The notes beneath the pieces are model-generated. The model saw only the letters and a list, made by a program, of their open reading frames with translations. It was not told where the DNA came from and did no database searches. Shown piece after piece: positions 23,706 to 34,973 of a DNA stretch of 64,000 nucleotides. Every line of letters starts with the position of its first letter. The stretch's first letter is position 1. The DNA comes from Delphinapterus leucas (lineage: Eukaryota > Chordata > Mammalia > Artiodactyla > Monodontidae): NCBI RefSeq assembly GCF_002288925.2, contig NW_022098002.1, positions 552,057-616,056 of the forward strand. The letters run 5' to 3'. Made by a program: the position numbers and the translations under genes.

Positions 23706-24639
23706 ACAAAAGTGTGTTTTGATGCACCAAAATAAAGGACTCACAGAACAAAAATGATGCTTCATGGTGAGAGAGCACAGCAGCTGCTGCCCTGAGTTCT
23801 GGAGTTTCAGGAGAGGAGAACCTGGGATCCCAGAGGCTCAGCTACCGGCTCCTCTCCAGCCCCATCCAGAACAAGACACGCTGTCACCTCCAGGCTGGGG
23901 GTCTACGCATCACCCGCGCTGTTCACTCCACGCCCCACACCGCAGGCCTAGGACACTCTTCAGCGGGACCCCAGCTCACCAGGCAGCTTCTCTCCTCATG
24001 GGCACAGCCATCTGCGTCCTTTCATGACCCACCCCAGCAGGTGACACTCACCTGGCCAGGGCACTAAGCAAGGATCTCCTCCTTAGTATCCATTCTCTGG
24101 AAAGTCAGCTCAATTCTGTCACAGCTCTTAGAGGACCAGCATGCAGGACCTGGCGCTCTCGTTGCTGCCTGAGTTCATCCGAAAACCAGAAGCACATGGC
24201 CTGCCAGCAGAGGACAGCAGTGGTCCGAGATCCAGGTGCTGCCTGCCCCTCCCTTTGGGCCCCACTGACGGCCTTCCCTGCTAGATTTAAAGACTTACTT
24301 TGTCCCCCTCCCAGGGTTCTAATGTGAAGAGATGCTTGTTTACTAGAACGTGCTGGGAAATCCCAGAGGAGATCAGTGTGGCCAAGCCGAAGCGGGGCTG
24401 TGTTTTCCATGCTTCCAGAATACTCTGGCATCACTGTTATTATCAGAGTCTCACTGAGAAAATAAGTGAAACTATTTACCGACAAGGCAGAACAGAAGCA
24501 AGTCCTGTAGTGTCTGTGGCTCCGTCACCCAACTGCACTCAGATTCGAGCTCTTTAGTGGAATCTGCTCCTTGTCAGGAACAGTTATTTCCACATCTTAT
24601 ATTACAACATGCCTTTATGCAGGGATCCAACAAGGCTTT
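23706..24639. other. Unique sequence, no recognised feature
   Basis: No gene or repeat family recognised. Confidence 0.35.
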
Positions 24640-24760
24640 ATGGCTCTTATAAATTTTCTTTACTAAATAAATATTTTATTCAAAAAAAATTTATCGAACC
24701 CTTCCTACGTGCTGGGATCATGTAGGATGTGCTGGGAACACAGTTACGGCCGAGCCGCCG
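24640..24760 (-). repeat. L2-type LINE 3' terminus, antisense
   Basis: Contains aaataaatattttattc, cgaacccttcctacgtgctg, a ggatgtgctgggaacacag segment. This is the reverse complement of the L2 end, where a tattgagcacctac..gtgccaggc arrangement is usual. Confidence 0.5.
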
Positions 24761-25470
24761 CTCTGCGGGGCGGCGGGGGGGGCGGCTGCTGACCTGGCGG
24801 GTCAAGTGCAGGTTGTGAAAGGGCCGGGCTGGGGGAGAGCCTGGGGGGAGGCTGGCGGCCGCGCAGGGGACGGCTGCACCCGGGCTGAAGGGCCACAGGA
24901 GGAAGGTTCTCTGGGAGAAAGGGCTGAAGCCCCGGTCCTCACCCGGAAAGCGGCCCTCCTCCGACAGCTGATGCTCAGTGGGCTTGGATCTCAGGGTGTG
25001 TGCCCAGCGCTTCCGTGCCTGACCTCAGCCCTTCTCTGCATATCTGGGAGGAGGGTGTTGGGCCAGCACCCGGTACAGCTGCAGAGACCGAGGTTCGGAG
25101 GGCGAACCGAGTTGCCTGGGGTCCCGCACCCAGTCACCGGCTCGGGACGTGGGAGCAGCTGCTCTGGACCTTCGTCCTCTGCCTCTGGGTCCCATTCTGG
25201 ACGCGGCCCCCCCTCGCCCCCCATTAACACCTCGGCCCTTTTCCGGTTCCAGGGGTCCCTCCGCCTCCTGCTTTTCCTGGGTCAGACCCGGGAACTTCCC
25301 GCCGATTCAAGGATGCTGGTTGCCCATCCCCCCACTGCAGAGGCGGATGCGGCGCCCGGGTCAGCGGGCTCGGACCAGGGTGACCTTCTTCAGGCCTGTC
25401 CTCGGAGGGACTGCTTCGGCCTGACCACCACGACCTCGCTCGTCACCCTGATTCTAAGGTAAGGCGTTTC
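24750..25470. other. CpG-rich block with a 218-codon frame
   Basis: Dense in CpG and GC (gccgagccgccgctctgcgg, ctggcggccgcgcaggggac, gacccgggaacttcccgccg). An open frame runs on the plus strand from 24806 to a stop at 25460-25462, with no recognisable domain. The stop overlaps an AAG|GTAAGG splice-donor-like site at 25456-25464. A MIR remnant lies inside the frame at 25070-25170, which argues against an ancient conserved protein. A CpG island with a lineage-specific or non-coding transcript remains possible. Confidence 0.4.
25070..25170 (-). repeat. MIR SINE fragment, antisense
   Basis: Reads gtacagctgcagagaccgag, gttcggagggcgaaccgagt, tgcctggggtcccgcaccca and a gtgggagcagctgc end, the reverse complement of the MIR core, CpG-enriched. 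Divergent. Confidence 0.5.
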
Positions 25471-27956
25471 CGTGCCAAGCACAGGGCCTGGCGTGTCCAC
25501 CAGGGATTCATTGTGAGTAAACCAACAAGTGACTGGAAGTGACAAATGCTGCCCTTTAAGGGCAAAACTTCTGGTCCTAAATGTCCCTCTGCCGGTCACT
25601 CTGTGGGCGGGGTCTGCAATGGCTGCTCTGCCAGACGGAGCTTCTGGGAAGGTTCCACATCCTCCAAGGCTCCTGGGTCTCCGTCCTTTACACACTCAGC
25701 ACGTGTTCACGCGTCTCGGGCAGCATTTTTACATCAATTGTTCTTTATTTTTGTTCTTTACTCTTCATGCTATCTCCCTGGACAGGATTTTGATCAAATT
25801 CAATGAAACCAAGTTACAGGAAACGATCACTGTTTCAGGGCAGGCTCTTTCAATTGAAACCATTCCTCGTGTTCACTTTTGAAATGAAAAAAAAAGAAAG
25901 AGTTCTACGTTGAATTTAAAGGTATTCAGTGGCCTCTATGAAGACAGGTGAGTAGAAAGAGACCGACATTTGGACTCCTCTCCCCACCAGGACTCCTGGC
26001 CCATGAGCCCCAGGGGACATCTGCGTGTTTAACTCCCTTTTCCCGGAGTCCTTTCTGTCCGTGTGTCACACTGCTGTTTGCTGGGCTGTGCCCGTGGCCG
26101 CCTGGGCCCCGACCTTGGCGGAAACTCAACTCTGTGACACAGGAGGTTGGGGCCTGGCCCAGGCAGTCTGGTTCTGGCCTCCATAGCAACGCAGCAGTCC
26201 AGCCTGATAAGGTACTTCCCTCCAAGGACACCTCACAGCCAGGTGAGGAGTGCAGACTAGGCCACAGGAGACTTCTCTGGTCTGGTGTCCCAGCCGCGTC
26301 CTGCTGCCCTGCGTCCCCCATTTTGACCCGGGCTGGGCACCGCAGGCCAAGCCGCCACCTTCCTGGGTCAGCCTAAGAGCACGGGCACGATACTATCACA
26401 GGGTTTTCGAGTCATGAGTAATTTGTAAAGCAGAGACATTCTTAAAAGCTGTCATGAAGTTCCTGTCTTGCCAGCCTTTTCTGTGGTGTAGATAAAGGTG
26501 ACGCTTCTATAGGAAACACACGTTAGGTTCCTGTCTATCAATGAGTAAAACTTTGCCGCTTCTCATGTCCTCCCTATTTGTCCTCCAAATTACTCAGAAA
26601 GAAATTGTCTCCAAGGTATTATGGAGAAAGCACTAGACCACAATGAAAATCCTGTGTTCTTCGTCTGCCTCTAAGCTGTGTAAGTCTCGTGACCTGCTGT
26701 CAGTCACTGATGCTCCTTGGCCCCAGGGCCTACACTGTTCAGAGCGGAGAGCGGCGAGCGTGTTATTCCCAGGCCTCACGCCTTTCACAAGGATTTACCA
26801 AGAGCATACAGTGTGCGCAGAATCCACCCTGCCAATCACTGCCAACAGTCAACTCCGTCTTCTGCCTCTTCCAGCTCTTTTCATCGGCCAACACTTTTGT
26901 GACTGCCTGGTGTCAAGGGCTCTGGCAGCCACGGGGGTGTCAAGGTCACTGCCGCATGGTCCCCATCAAGCATAGGAGACAGAAGACTCTCACTGTCTCA
27001 CGACCCTCCAGATTCAGCAATAAGATTGTTCCCGGGACTGCAGGGCACATGGGGGCACTGGCCATGTGTGGTCTTTGAGGGCACGATGCTTATGGTGACT
27101 CTTAAAGGTGGTGGAAACCCAAGTAAAGAGGGGGCAGAAGTGCATCTGGGCGGGAAGGGGCGTGTGTAAAGACGGCCTGAGAATCAGGAACGTGGGGGGT
27201 GGGCCTGGGACGGGGCCCCCGATGACCAGCATTAAAGGCGTAGGCTCACAAAAGAAGCAGCTGGGGGCACGGGCAGGAAAAAATAGGAAGACAGCCAGAA
27301 TTCTGGTGTTGCAGAAGCCAAGGGAAGGGAACACTTCGTGAGGAGGTTCCTAATCTCTAAGGTGTTCACGCCTCAGGGGGCTCGGGAATCAGATGTTTTC
27401 CTTTAACTTTCCACAGAGATTAGAATGTGAAGATATGGGTTTGATTGCGGATTAAGGCAGAATATTTCGGAATACTGTAGGTTATGAAATAGTTTTATAA
27501 GAATCTTAGATAGGCCTGTGGGGAAAGCGAGGAGATGGACTCTGGAACGCGCGGCAGCGGCCGGACCCTGCCTCAGACCTGCCAACGTCACGCAGTGCAC
27601 TGCGGCTGCGCAGGGAGACCACGCGTGCGCCTGAGGTTACAAGTTACCAGTTAGGGAATTAGGCAGATTTAGAAGTGTCTTAGTCGTGACGCTTCTCACT
27701 GCCTCTTAGACCCGAAGCCTAAAGAATTAACTGCTGCCCATCTAATCAGATTCTTCCCTCATTCACATCGGTCGGGCTGTGTTTTCCACGGTCTCTAGAC
27801 AGTGTTGCCGGGAGATGCATTGTCGTGGCTCGGGCAGGTGTACGGGGATAGTCTGTGGCTCTGTGTGCACTGATTTTTATTGTATGCATATTATTGTAAT
27901 GATATGGCTCAGGAATTATTAAATTGTGCACCTGGAAAGCGTAGAGTTTGCAAACC
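25471..27956. other. Unique sequence, no recognised feature
   Basis: No gene, RNA gene or clear repeat family. Open frames up to 142 codons (25948-26376 plus) overlap frames on the other strand and have no domain. Confidence 0.35.
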
Positions 27957-28022
27957 TTTCTTCTCTCTCCCTCCCTCCATGCCTCTCTGTCTCTCTCTGT
28001 CCCTGTCTCTCTCTCTGTACCT
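27957..28022. repeat. CT-rich simple repeat
   Basis: Pyrimidine tract made of ctctct, ctccct and ctgtct units with interruptions. Confidence 0.85.
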
Positions 28023-29958
28023 GTGCCGCGAGACCCACCATGATGAGTCACCCGGGACAGCGCCGCTCGCCTGAGCCGGAAAGAGCCTCACGGCTCAGCC
28101 AGGCTCATCACAAAGGGAGAATAGGTATATGGAATGTTTATTTTTCCAGAAGAGACGTTAGAAGTGAGTGTGAAATGTCCCGTCTCCAACTCAGGAAAAG
28201 CTCTGTTTGGGAAAATCAGGACGTGTCCTTAAATGGACGAAGAGAGTCAGGTGGACCTGCTCCCTGGTGCTGAGGAAAGAGACGGCCCCCCAGATGCTGG
28301 GAGAGGAAGTGGGGCAGGGCAGCGGTTGGCTGGGATTTTAAGCATAATAGTAATAAAAGCAGAGAGCTTTGTGGGGCTCAGGTACCCCTTTCCTAAAAGT
28401 GATTGTTTTGCTTCAGATCAGAAAACTTGAGCACTGCTTTTTACGTTTTTAGCTTTTCTTCTTCCATCTTTTACTTTTATTATGTTTCATTTATGAGATG
28501 CCAAACTAGTTCAGACTCAAGGACACACTTAGGTCGCGAGTGGCCTCAGGTCAGGGTGGGGGAGGGGTTTGAGGTGAGCCGCTGACTCCCTCTGCTTCTG
28601 CTGTGGCTTCTCTTAGGAGATCTCTCCTCTCTGAAGAGCGTTTTCTTACGTGGAATACAGTTTTTGCTCTATAATGGGTTTGCAAAACAAACAAACAAAA
28701 AAACCCTAAACCTTCTATGTGTTGCAGGACTTCTTGCTGGGCGTTTGGGTGGCATTTATCATCCTGAAAGGGGTCATTTACGTAACAAGACCCAGAATCC
28801 AAAACGCTGTGCAGACAGCAGTTGTACTTCTTCGGGGCTCCTTGGGGGAGGGGCTCCCAGGGCCGTGCTCTTCTGCTATGTTTTACGCTAATGACACCGT
28901 GGAACCTGCTGAGAAGTGGCAGCGGGTCTGTGCTCCGCCAAAGCCCCGTCCCCAAACCGCCATGGCTCAGCACCACGTCTCCTGTATTTCAGGGGTGACC
29001 ACGTGGGGTTTTTTGCAAGAACAAGACAGAACTAACCAGTGAATAGAAATAATCCTGAGGCGTTTTCTAAATAAAAGGATGCTAGAATAATTTGATAATG
29101 GAACCAAAAAGGATGAAAATACTGAAGATATAAACTCATTTGTGGATAAGAGTAATTCAGTGAACACGGAGCAACCTCTCTCAACATTTTCTGTAACACA
29201 TTTTTGTAACTTAATGGACAGAGAACCATTATGTGGTTATAGAATTACTTTCAGGGCCTCTGGCTGGACTTTTTAAAATGCATGATCATGAAGCAAGATT
29301 TCACTATGATGAAGCTATTTAAATGTGATCAGTTGCTTTAAGGGCATAAATCCCAAAGGAAAATTTCCAGGTATTTAGTAATTGTTTCCAGTTCTAATTT
29401 CCCTCATAAGAAGGTCAAGGAGAAGCAGACATTTTAAGCTCTTTAGAGAGTCCATTAAGATATAATGAGTTGGAAAAAACAGCTAATAGAAGGGTATTTT
29501 CAAGATAGAATTGCAGAAATTCCAAATATTTGCAAGGCAATATTTATCCCAGCAATGTCCTATTACCCAGTGTGACGTTGTAGACATATATGAGCCCCTG
29601 TTAATTTTTACCTCTCCTTCCTTCCCATAGAAACTGCTTGGAATGGGGATCAGGTTGGATTCGGAGCTGGACTCACTGGTCGAGCCCCTCGCGGACCCCG
29701 AGGCTGAGAAAGCACAGCGTGGCCGATGCTCTGAGGCTCTCAGGAGCCCCACTCTGGCTGCAGGTCGGTGCGGCCCACCTCCTTCCCTTACGTGGGATAG
29801 AGTTGCCGCCGCTCTCTTCTTAATTAGTGCGAAGATAGTCACCGATGAGCACAGCACAGAGCTGGCCCTGAGGAGGTTGTAAAGAATTAATACATTCTCG
29901 ACTTTCAAGAAATTTCCCCTTTTGTTGGTTGGAGGCAAGGCCAGGGCAAGACCGACTT
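28023..29958. other. Unique sequence, no recognised feature
   Basis: About 29040-29560 is AT-rich. No gene or repeat was confidently identified. Frames such as 28719-29042 plus have no recognisable domain. Confidence 0.35.
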
Positions 29959-30164
29959 AAAAAGCTAAATAGGGGCTTCCCTGGTGGCGCAGTTGTTGAG
30001 AGTCCGCCTGCCAATGCGGGGGACGCGGGTTCGTGCCCCGGTCCGGGAATATCCCACGTGCCGCGGAGCGGCTGGGCCTGTGAGCCATGGCCGCTGAGTC
30101 TGCGCGTCCGGAGCCTTTTTTTTCGCGTACTGCAAAAAAAAAAAAAAAAAAAAAAAGCTAAATA
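29959..30164 (+). mobile_element. CHR-type SINE, short form, with 13-base target-site duplication
   Basis: The SINE body spans 29972-30151. It begins gggcttccctggtggcgcag, contains an A-box-like tggcgcagttg (29985-29995) and a B-box-like ggttcgtgc (30028-30036), continues through ccgcggagcggctgggcc, and ends in a poly(A) tract of about 22 bases. The sequence aaaaagctaaata is found at 29959-29971 and at 30152-30164, an exact target-site duplication. The distal body is shortened, with a T run in place of part of the usual cctgtgctc segment. Exact flanking repeats and a long pure A tail point to a fairly recent insertion. Confidence 0.95.
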
Positions 30165-30243
30165 AAACCAGCGAAATCGTACCTCAGCCAGGTGACCAGG
30201 ATCGGCATCACCAGTGACAACTCATGCTGAGATCACGTGCTCT

Positions 30244-30557
30244 TTTTTTTTTTAGATGTTGGGGGTAGGAGTTTATTAATTAATTGATTGATTTTTGCTG
30301 TGCTGGGTCTTCGTTTCTATGCGAGGGCTTTTTCTAGTTGTGGCAAGCGGGGGCCACTCTTCATCGTGGTGCGCGGGCCTCTCACTGTTGTGGCCTCTCC
30401 CATTGTGGAGCACAGGCTCTGGACGCATAGGCTCAGCGGCCATGGCTCACGGGCCCAGCCACTCCCTGGCATGTGGGATCCTCCCGGACCGGGGCATGAA
30501 CCCATGTCCCCTGCATCGGCAGGCGGACTCTCAACCACTGCGCCACAAGGGAAGCCC
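30244..30557 (-). mobile_element. CHR-2-like SINE, long form, antisense
   Basis: Read on the minus strand it starts gggcttcccttgtggcgcag at 30557, includes the tRNA-like A and B box region, the gtgagccatggccgctgagc core, and then an extra 3' part not seen in the short copies (cgatgaagagtggcccc, cttgccacaactag, gaaacgaagacccagcacag) before an A-rich end. The added tail marks the longer CHR-2-like class. On its 5' side it abuts truncated L1 sequence with no visible target-site duplication, and it faces the plus-strand SINE at 29972-30151 across 92 bases. Confidence 0.9.
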
Positions 30558-33500
30558 TATTTTTGGTTTTTGAAGGGACCTCCATACTGTTCTCCATAGT
30601 GGCTGTATCAATTTACATTCCCACCAAGAGTGTGAGAGGGTTCCCTTTTCTCTACACCCTCTCCAGCATTTATTGTTTGTAGATTTTTTGATGATGGCCA
30701 TTCTGACTGGTGTGAGGTGATAACTCATTGTACTTTTGATTTGCATTTCTCTAATGATTAGTGATGTTGAGCATCCTTTCATGTGTTTGTTGGCCATCTG
30801 TATATCTTCTTTGAAGAAATGTCTGTTTAGGTCTTCTGCCCATTTTGGGGTTGGGTAGTTTGTTGTTTTGATATTGAGCTGTATGAGCTGCTTGTATATT
30901 TTGGAGATTAATCCTTTCAGTTGCTTCATTTTGCAAATATTTTATCCCATTCTGAGGGTTGTCTTTTCATCTTTTTAATGGTTTCTTTTGTTGTGCAAAA
31001 GCTTTTAAGTTTCATTAGGTCCCATTTGTTTATTTTTGTTTTTATTTCCATTTCTCTAGGAGGTGGATCCAAAAGGATCTTGCTGTGATTTATGTCACAG
31101 AGTGTTCTGCCTAGGTTTTCCTCTAAGAATTTTATAGTGTCTGGCCTAACATTTAGGTCTTCAATCTATTGGGGGTTTATTTTTGTGTATGGTGTTAGGG
31201 AATGTTCTAATTTCATACTTTTACATGTAGCTGTCCCGTTTTCTCAGCACCACTTTTTGAAGAGGCTGTCTTTTCTCCATAGTATATTCTTGCCTCCTTT
31301 ATCAAAGATAAGGTGACCATACGTGCATGGGTTTATATCTGGGCTTTCTATCCTGTACCATTGATCTATATTTCTGTTTTTGTGCCAGTACCATACTGTC
31401 TTGATTACTGTAGCTTTGTAGTATAGTCTGAAGCCAGGGAGCCTGATTCCTACAGCTCTGTTCTTCTTTCTCAAGATTGCTTTGGCTATTTGGGGTCTTT
31501 TGTGTTTCCATACAAATTGTGAAATTTTTTGTTCTATTTCTGTGAAAAATGCCATTGGTAGCTTGATAGGGATTGCATTGAATCTGTAGATTGCTCTGGG
31601 TAGTATAATCATTTTCACAATGTTGATTCTTCCAATCCAAGAACATGGTATATCTCTCCATCTGTTTGTATCATCTTTAATTTCTTTCATCGGTGTCATA
31701 GCTTTCTGCATACAGGTCTTTTGTCTCCCTAGGTAGGTTTATTCCTAGGTATTTTATTCTTTTTGTTGCAATGGTGAATGGCATTATTTCCTTAATTTCT
31801 CTTTCTGATATTTTGTTGTTAGTGTATAGGAATGCAAGAGATTTCTGTGCATTTATTTTGTATCCTGCTACTTTACCAAATTCATTGATTAGTTTTAGTA
31901 GTTTTCTGGTGGCATCTTTAGGATTCTCTATGTATAGTATCATGTCATCTGCAAACAGTGACAGTTTTACTTCTTCTCTTCCAATTTGCATTCCTTTTAT
32001 TTCTTTTTCTTCTCTGATTGCTGTGGCTAAAACTTCCAAAACTATGTTGAATAATAGTGGCGAGAGTGGGCAACCTTGTCTTATTCCTGAACTTAGAGGA
32101 AATGGTTTCAGTTTTTCACCATTGAGAATGATGTTGGCTGTGGGTTTGTTGTATATGGCCTTCATTATGTTGAGGTGTGTTCCCTCTATGCCTACTTTCT
32201 GTAGAGTTTTTATCATAAATTGGTGTTTAATTTTTTCAAAAGCTTTTTCTGCATCTATTGAGATTATCACATGGTTTTTATCCTTCAATTTGTTAATATG
32301 GTATACCACACTGATTGATTTGTATATATTGAAGAATCCTTGCACTCCTGGGATAAACCCCACTTTATCATGGTGTGTGATCCTTTTAATGTGCTGTTGG
32401 ATTCTGTTTTCTAGTATTTTGTTGAGGATTTTTGCATCTATGTTCATCAGTGATATTGGCCTGTAGTTTTCTTTTTTGAGACATGTTTGCCTGGTTTTGG
32501 TATCAGGGTGATGGTGGCCTCGTAGAATGAGTTTGGGAGTGTTCCTCCCTCTGCTATATTTTGGAAGAGTTTGAGAAGGATGGGTGTTAGCTCTTCTCTA
32601 TATGTTTGATAGAATTCGCCTGTGAAGCCATCTGGGCCTGGGCTTTTGTTTGTTGGAAGATTTTTAATCACAGTTTCAATTTCAGTCCTTGTGATTGATC
32701 TGTTTATATTTTCTATTTCTTCCTGGTTCAGTCTCGGAAGGTTGTGCTTTTCTAAGAATGTGTCTATTTCTTCCAGGTTGTCTATTTTATTGGCATATAT
32801 TTGCTTGTATTAATCTCTCATGATCCTTTGTATTTCTGCAGTGTCAGTTGTTACTTCTCCTTTTTCACTCCTAGTTTCGTTGATTTGAGTCTTCTCCCTT
32901 TTTTTCTTGATGAGTCTGGCTAATTGTTTATCAATTTTGTTTATCTTCTCAAAGAACCAGCTTTTAGTTTTATTGATCTTTGCTATCGTTTCCTTCATTC
33001 CTTTTTCATTTATTTCTGATCTGATCTTTGTGATTTCTTTTCTTCTGTTAACTTTGGGGTTTTGTTTGTTCTTCTTTCTCTAATTGCCTTAGGTGTAAGG
33101 TTAGGTTGTTTATTTGAGATTTTTCTTGTTTATTGAGGTAGGATTTTATTGCCATAAACTTCCCTCTTAGAACTGCTTTTGCTGCATCCCATAGGTTTTG
33201 TGTCATTGTGTTTTCTTTGTCATTTGTTTCTGGGTATTTTTTTATTTTCTCTTTGATTTCTTCAGTGATCTCTTGGTTATTTAGTAGCATATTGTTTAGC
33301 CTCCATGTGTTTGTATTTTTTACAGTTTTTTTTTTTCCTGTAATTGATAACTAGTCTCGTAGCATTGTGGTCAGAAAAGATACTTGATGTGATTTCAATT
33401 TTCTTAAATTCACCAAGGCTTGATTTGTGACCCAAGATATGATCTATCCTGGAGAAAGTTCCATGAGCACTTGAGAAGAAAGTGTATTCTGTTGTTCTGG

Positions 33501-34030
33501 GATGGAATGTCCTGTAAATATCAATTAAGCCCATCTTGTTTAATGTGCCAATTAAAGCTTGTGTTTCCTTATTTATTTTCACTTTGGATGATCTGTCCAT
33601 TGGTGAAAGTGGGGTGTTAAATTCCCTTACTATGATTGTATTACTGTCAATTTCCCATTTCATGGTTGTTAGCATTGGCCTTATGTATTGAGGTGCTTCT
33701 ATGTTGGGTGCATAAATATTTAGAATTGTTATATCTTCTTCTTGGATTGATCCCTTGATTGTTATGTAGTGTCCTTCTTTGTCTCTTGTAATAGTCCTTG
33801 TTTTAAAGTCTGTTTTGTCTGATATGTGAATTGCTACTGCAGCTTTCTTTTGATTTCCATTTGCGTGGAATATCTTTTTCCATCCCTTCGCTTTCAGTCT
33901 GTATGTGTCCTTGAGTCTGAAGTGGGTCTGTTGTAGACAGCATATATACTGGTCTTGTTTTTATATCCATTCAGCCAGTTTATGTCTTTTGATTGGAACA
34001 TTTAATCCATTTACATGTTCCTATTGCCAT
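30558..34030 (-). pseudogene. L1 ORF2 (endonuclease/reverse transcriptase), decayed and 3'-truncated
   Basis: ORF2 encodes the endonuclease-reverse transcriptase that nicks target DNA and copies L1 RNA. The start at 34028-34030 (MAIGT) runs into a deletion removing the N-terminal ITLNxNG part. Endonuclease residues are damaged: the QETH motif reads QQTH, and GDFNT reads REFNT; SRIDHILG and SDH remain. The reverse transcriptase core is one open frame of 256 codons (31677-32447). It includes [24 protein letters not shown], and the FADD catalytic motif encoded at 31944-31955. Downstream fragments (31244-31711, 30531-30929) retain thumb and Cys-rich C-terminal segments, but one Cys is Ser (HSWWEC). 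The reading frame finally passes into the adjoining SINE. Confidence 0.9.
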
Positions 34031-34088
34031 TTTCTTAATTGTTTTGGGTTTGGTATTGTAGGTCTTTTCCTTCTCTTGTGTTTCTTGC

Positions 34089-34973
34089 CTAGAGAAGTTC
34101 CTTTAGCATTTGTTGTAAAGCTGGTTTGGTGGTGCTGAATTCTCTTTCTTTTGCTTGTCTGTAAAGGTTTTAATTTCTCCATCAAATCTGAATGAGATCC
34201 TTGCTGGGTAGAGTAATCTTGGTTGTAGGTTTTTCCCTTTCATCACTTTAAATATGTCCTGCCACTCCCTTCTGGCTTGCAGAGTTTCTGCTGAAAGATC
34301 AGCTGTTTACCTTATGGGGATTCCCTTGTATGTTATTTGTTTCTTTCCCTTGCTGCTTTTAATATTTTTTCTTTATATTTAAGTTTTGATAGTTTGATTA
34401 ATATGTGTCTTGGAATGTTTCTCCTTGGATTTATCCTGTATGGGACTCTCTGTGCTTCCTGGACTTGATTGACTATTTCCTTTCCCATGTTAGGGAAGTT
34501 TTCAACTATAATCACTTCAAATATTTTCTCAGACCCTTTCCTTTTTGCTTCCTCTTCTGGGACCCCTATAATTCGAATGTTGTTGTGTTTCATGTTGTCC
34601 CAGAGGTCTCTGAGACTGTCCTCAATTCTTTTCATTCTTTATTCTGCTCTGTTGTAGTTATTTCCACTATTTTATCTTCCAGGTCACTTATCCGTTCTTC
34701 TGCCTCAGTTAATCTGCTATTGATTCCTTCTAGAGAATTTTTAATTTCATTTATTCTGTTGTTCATCATTGTTTGTTTGCTCTTTAGTTCTTCTAGGTCC
34801 ATGTTAAATGTTTCTTGTATTTCCTCCATTCTGTTTCCAAGATTTTGGATCATCTTTCCTCTCATTACTCTGAATTCCTTTTCAGGTAGATTGCTTATTT
34901 CCTCTTCATTTGTCTGGTCTGGTGGGTTTTCACCTTGTTCCTTCATCTGCTGCATAGTTCTCTGTCTTCTCAT
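34089..34973 (-). pseudogene. L1 ORF1 (RNA-binding chaperone), frameshifted
   Basis: ORF1 encodes the trimeric RNA-binding protein that packages L1 RNA. The first frame (34973-34632) begins MRRQRTMQQM and holds the coiled-coil part, rich in Glu/Lys/Asn (NSLEGINSRLTEAEERISDL). It stops after TEQNKE. A second frame starts in an ATGA overlap (34632-34635) and carries the RRM part (MKRIEDSLRDLWDN, IIGVPEEE, VENFPNMGKEI, RRNIPRHILIKLSK). A further frameshift near 34333 separates the C-terminal domain; its traces (SAETLQARREW) lead to a stop at 34089-34091. The first frameshift matches the position of the break in the plus-strand copy. Confidence 0.9.

Noticed and set aside
29985..30036. tRNA-like A and B boxes
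   Set aside because: They belong to the tRNA-derived head of a SINE and do not fold as a functional tRNA gene.
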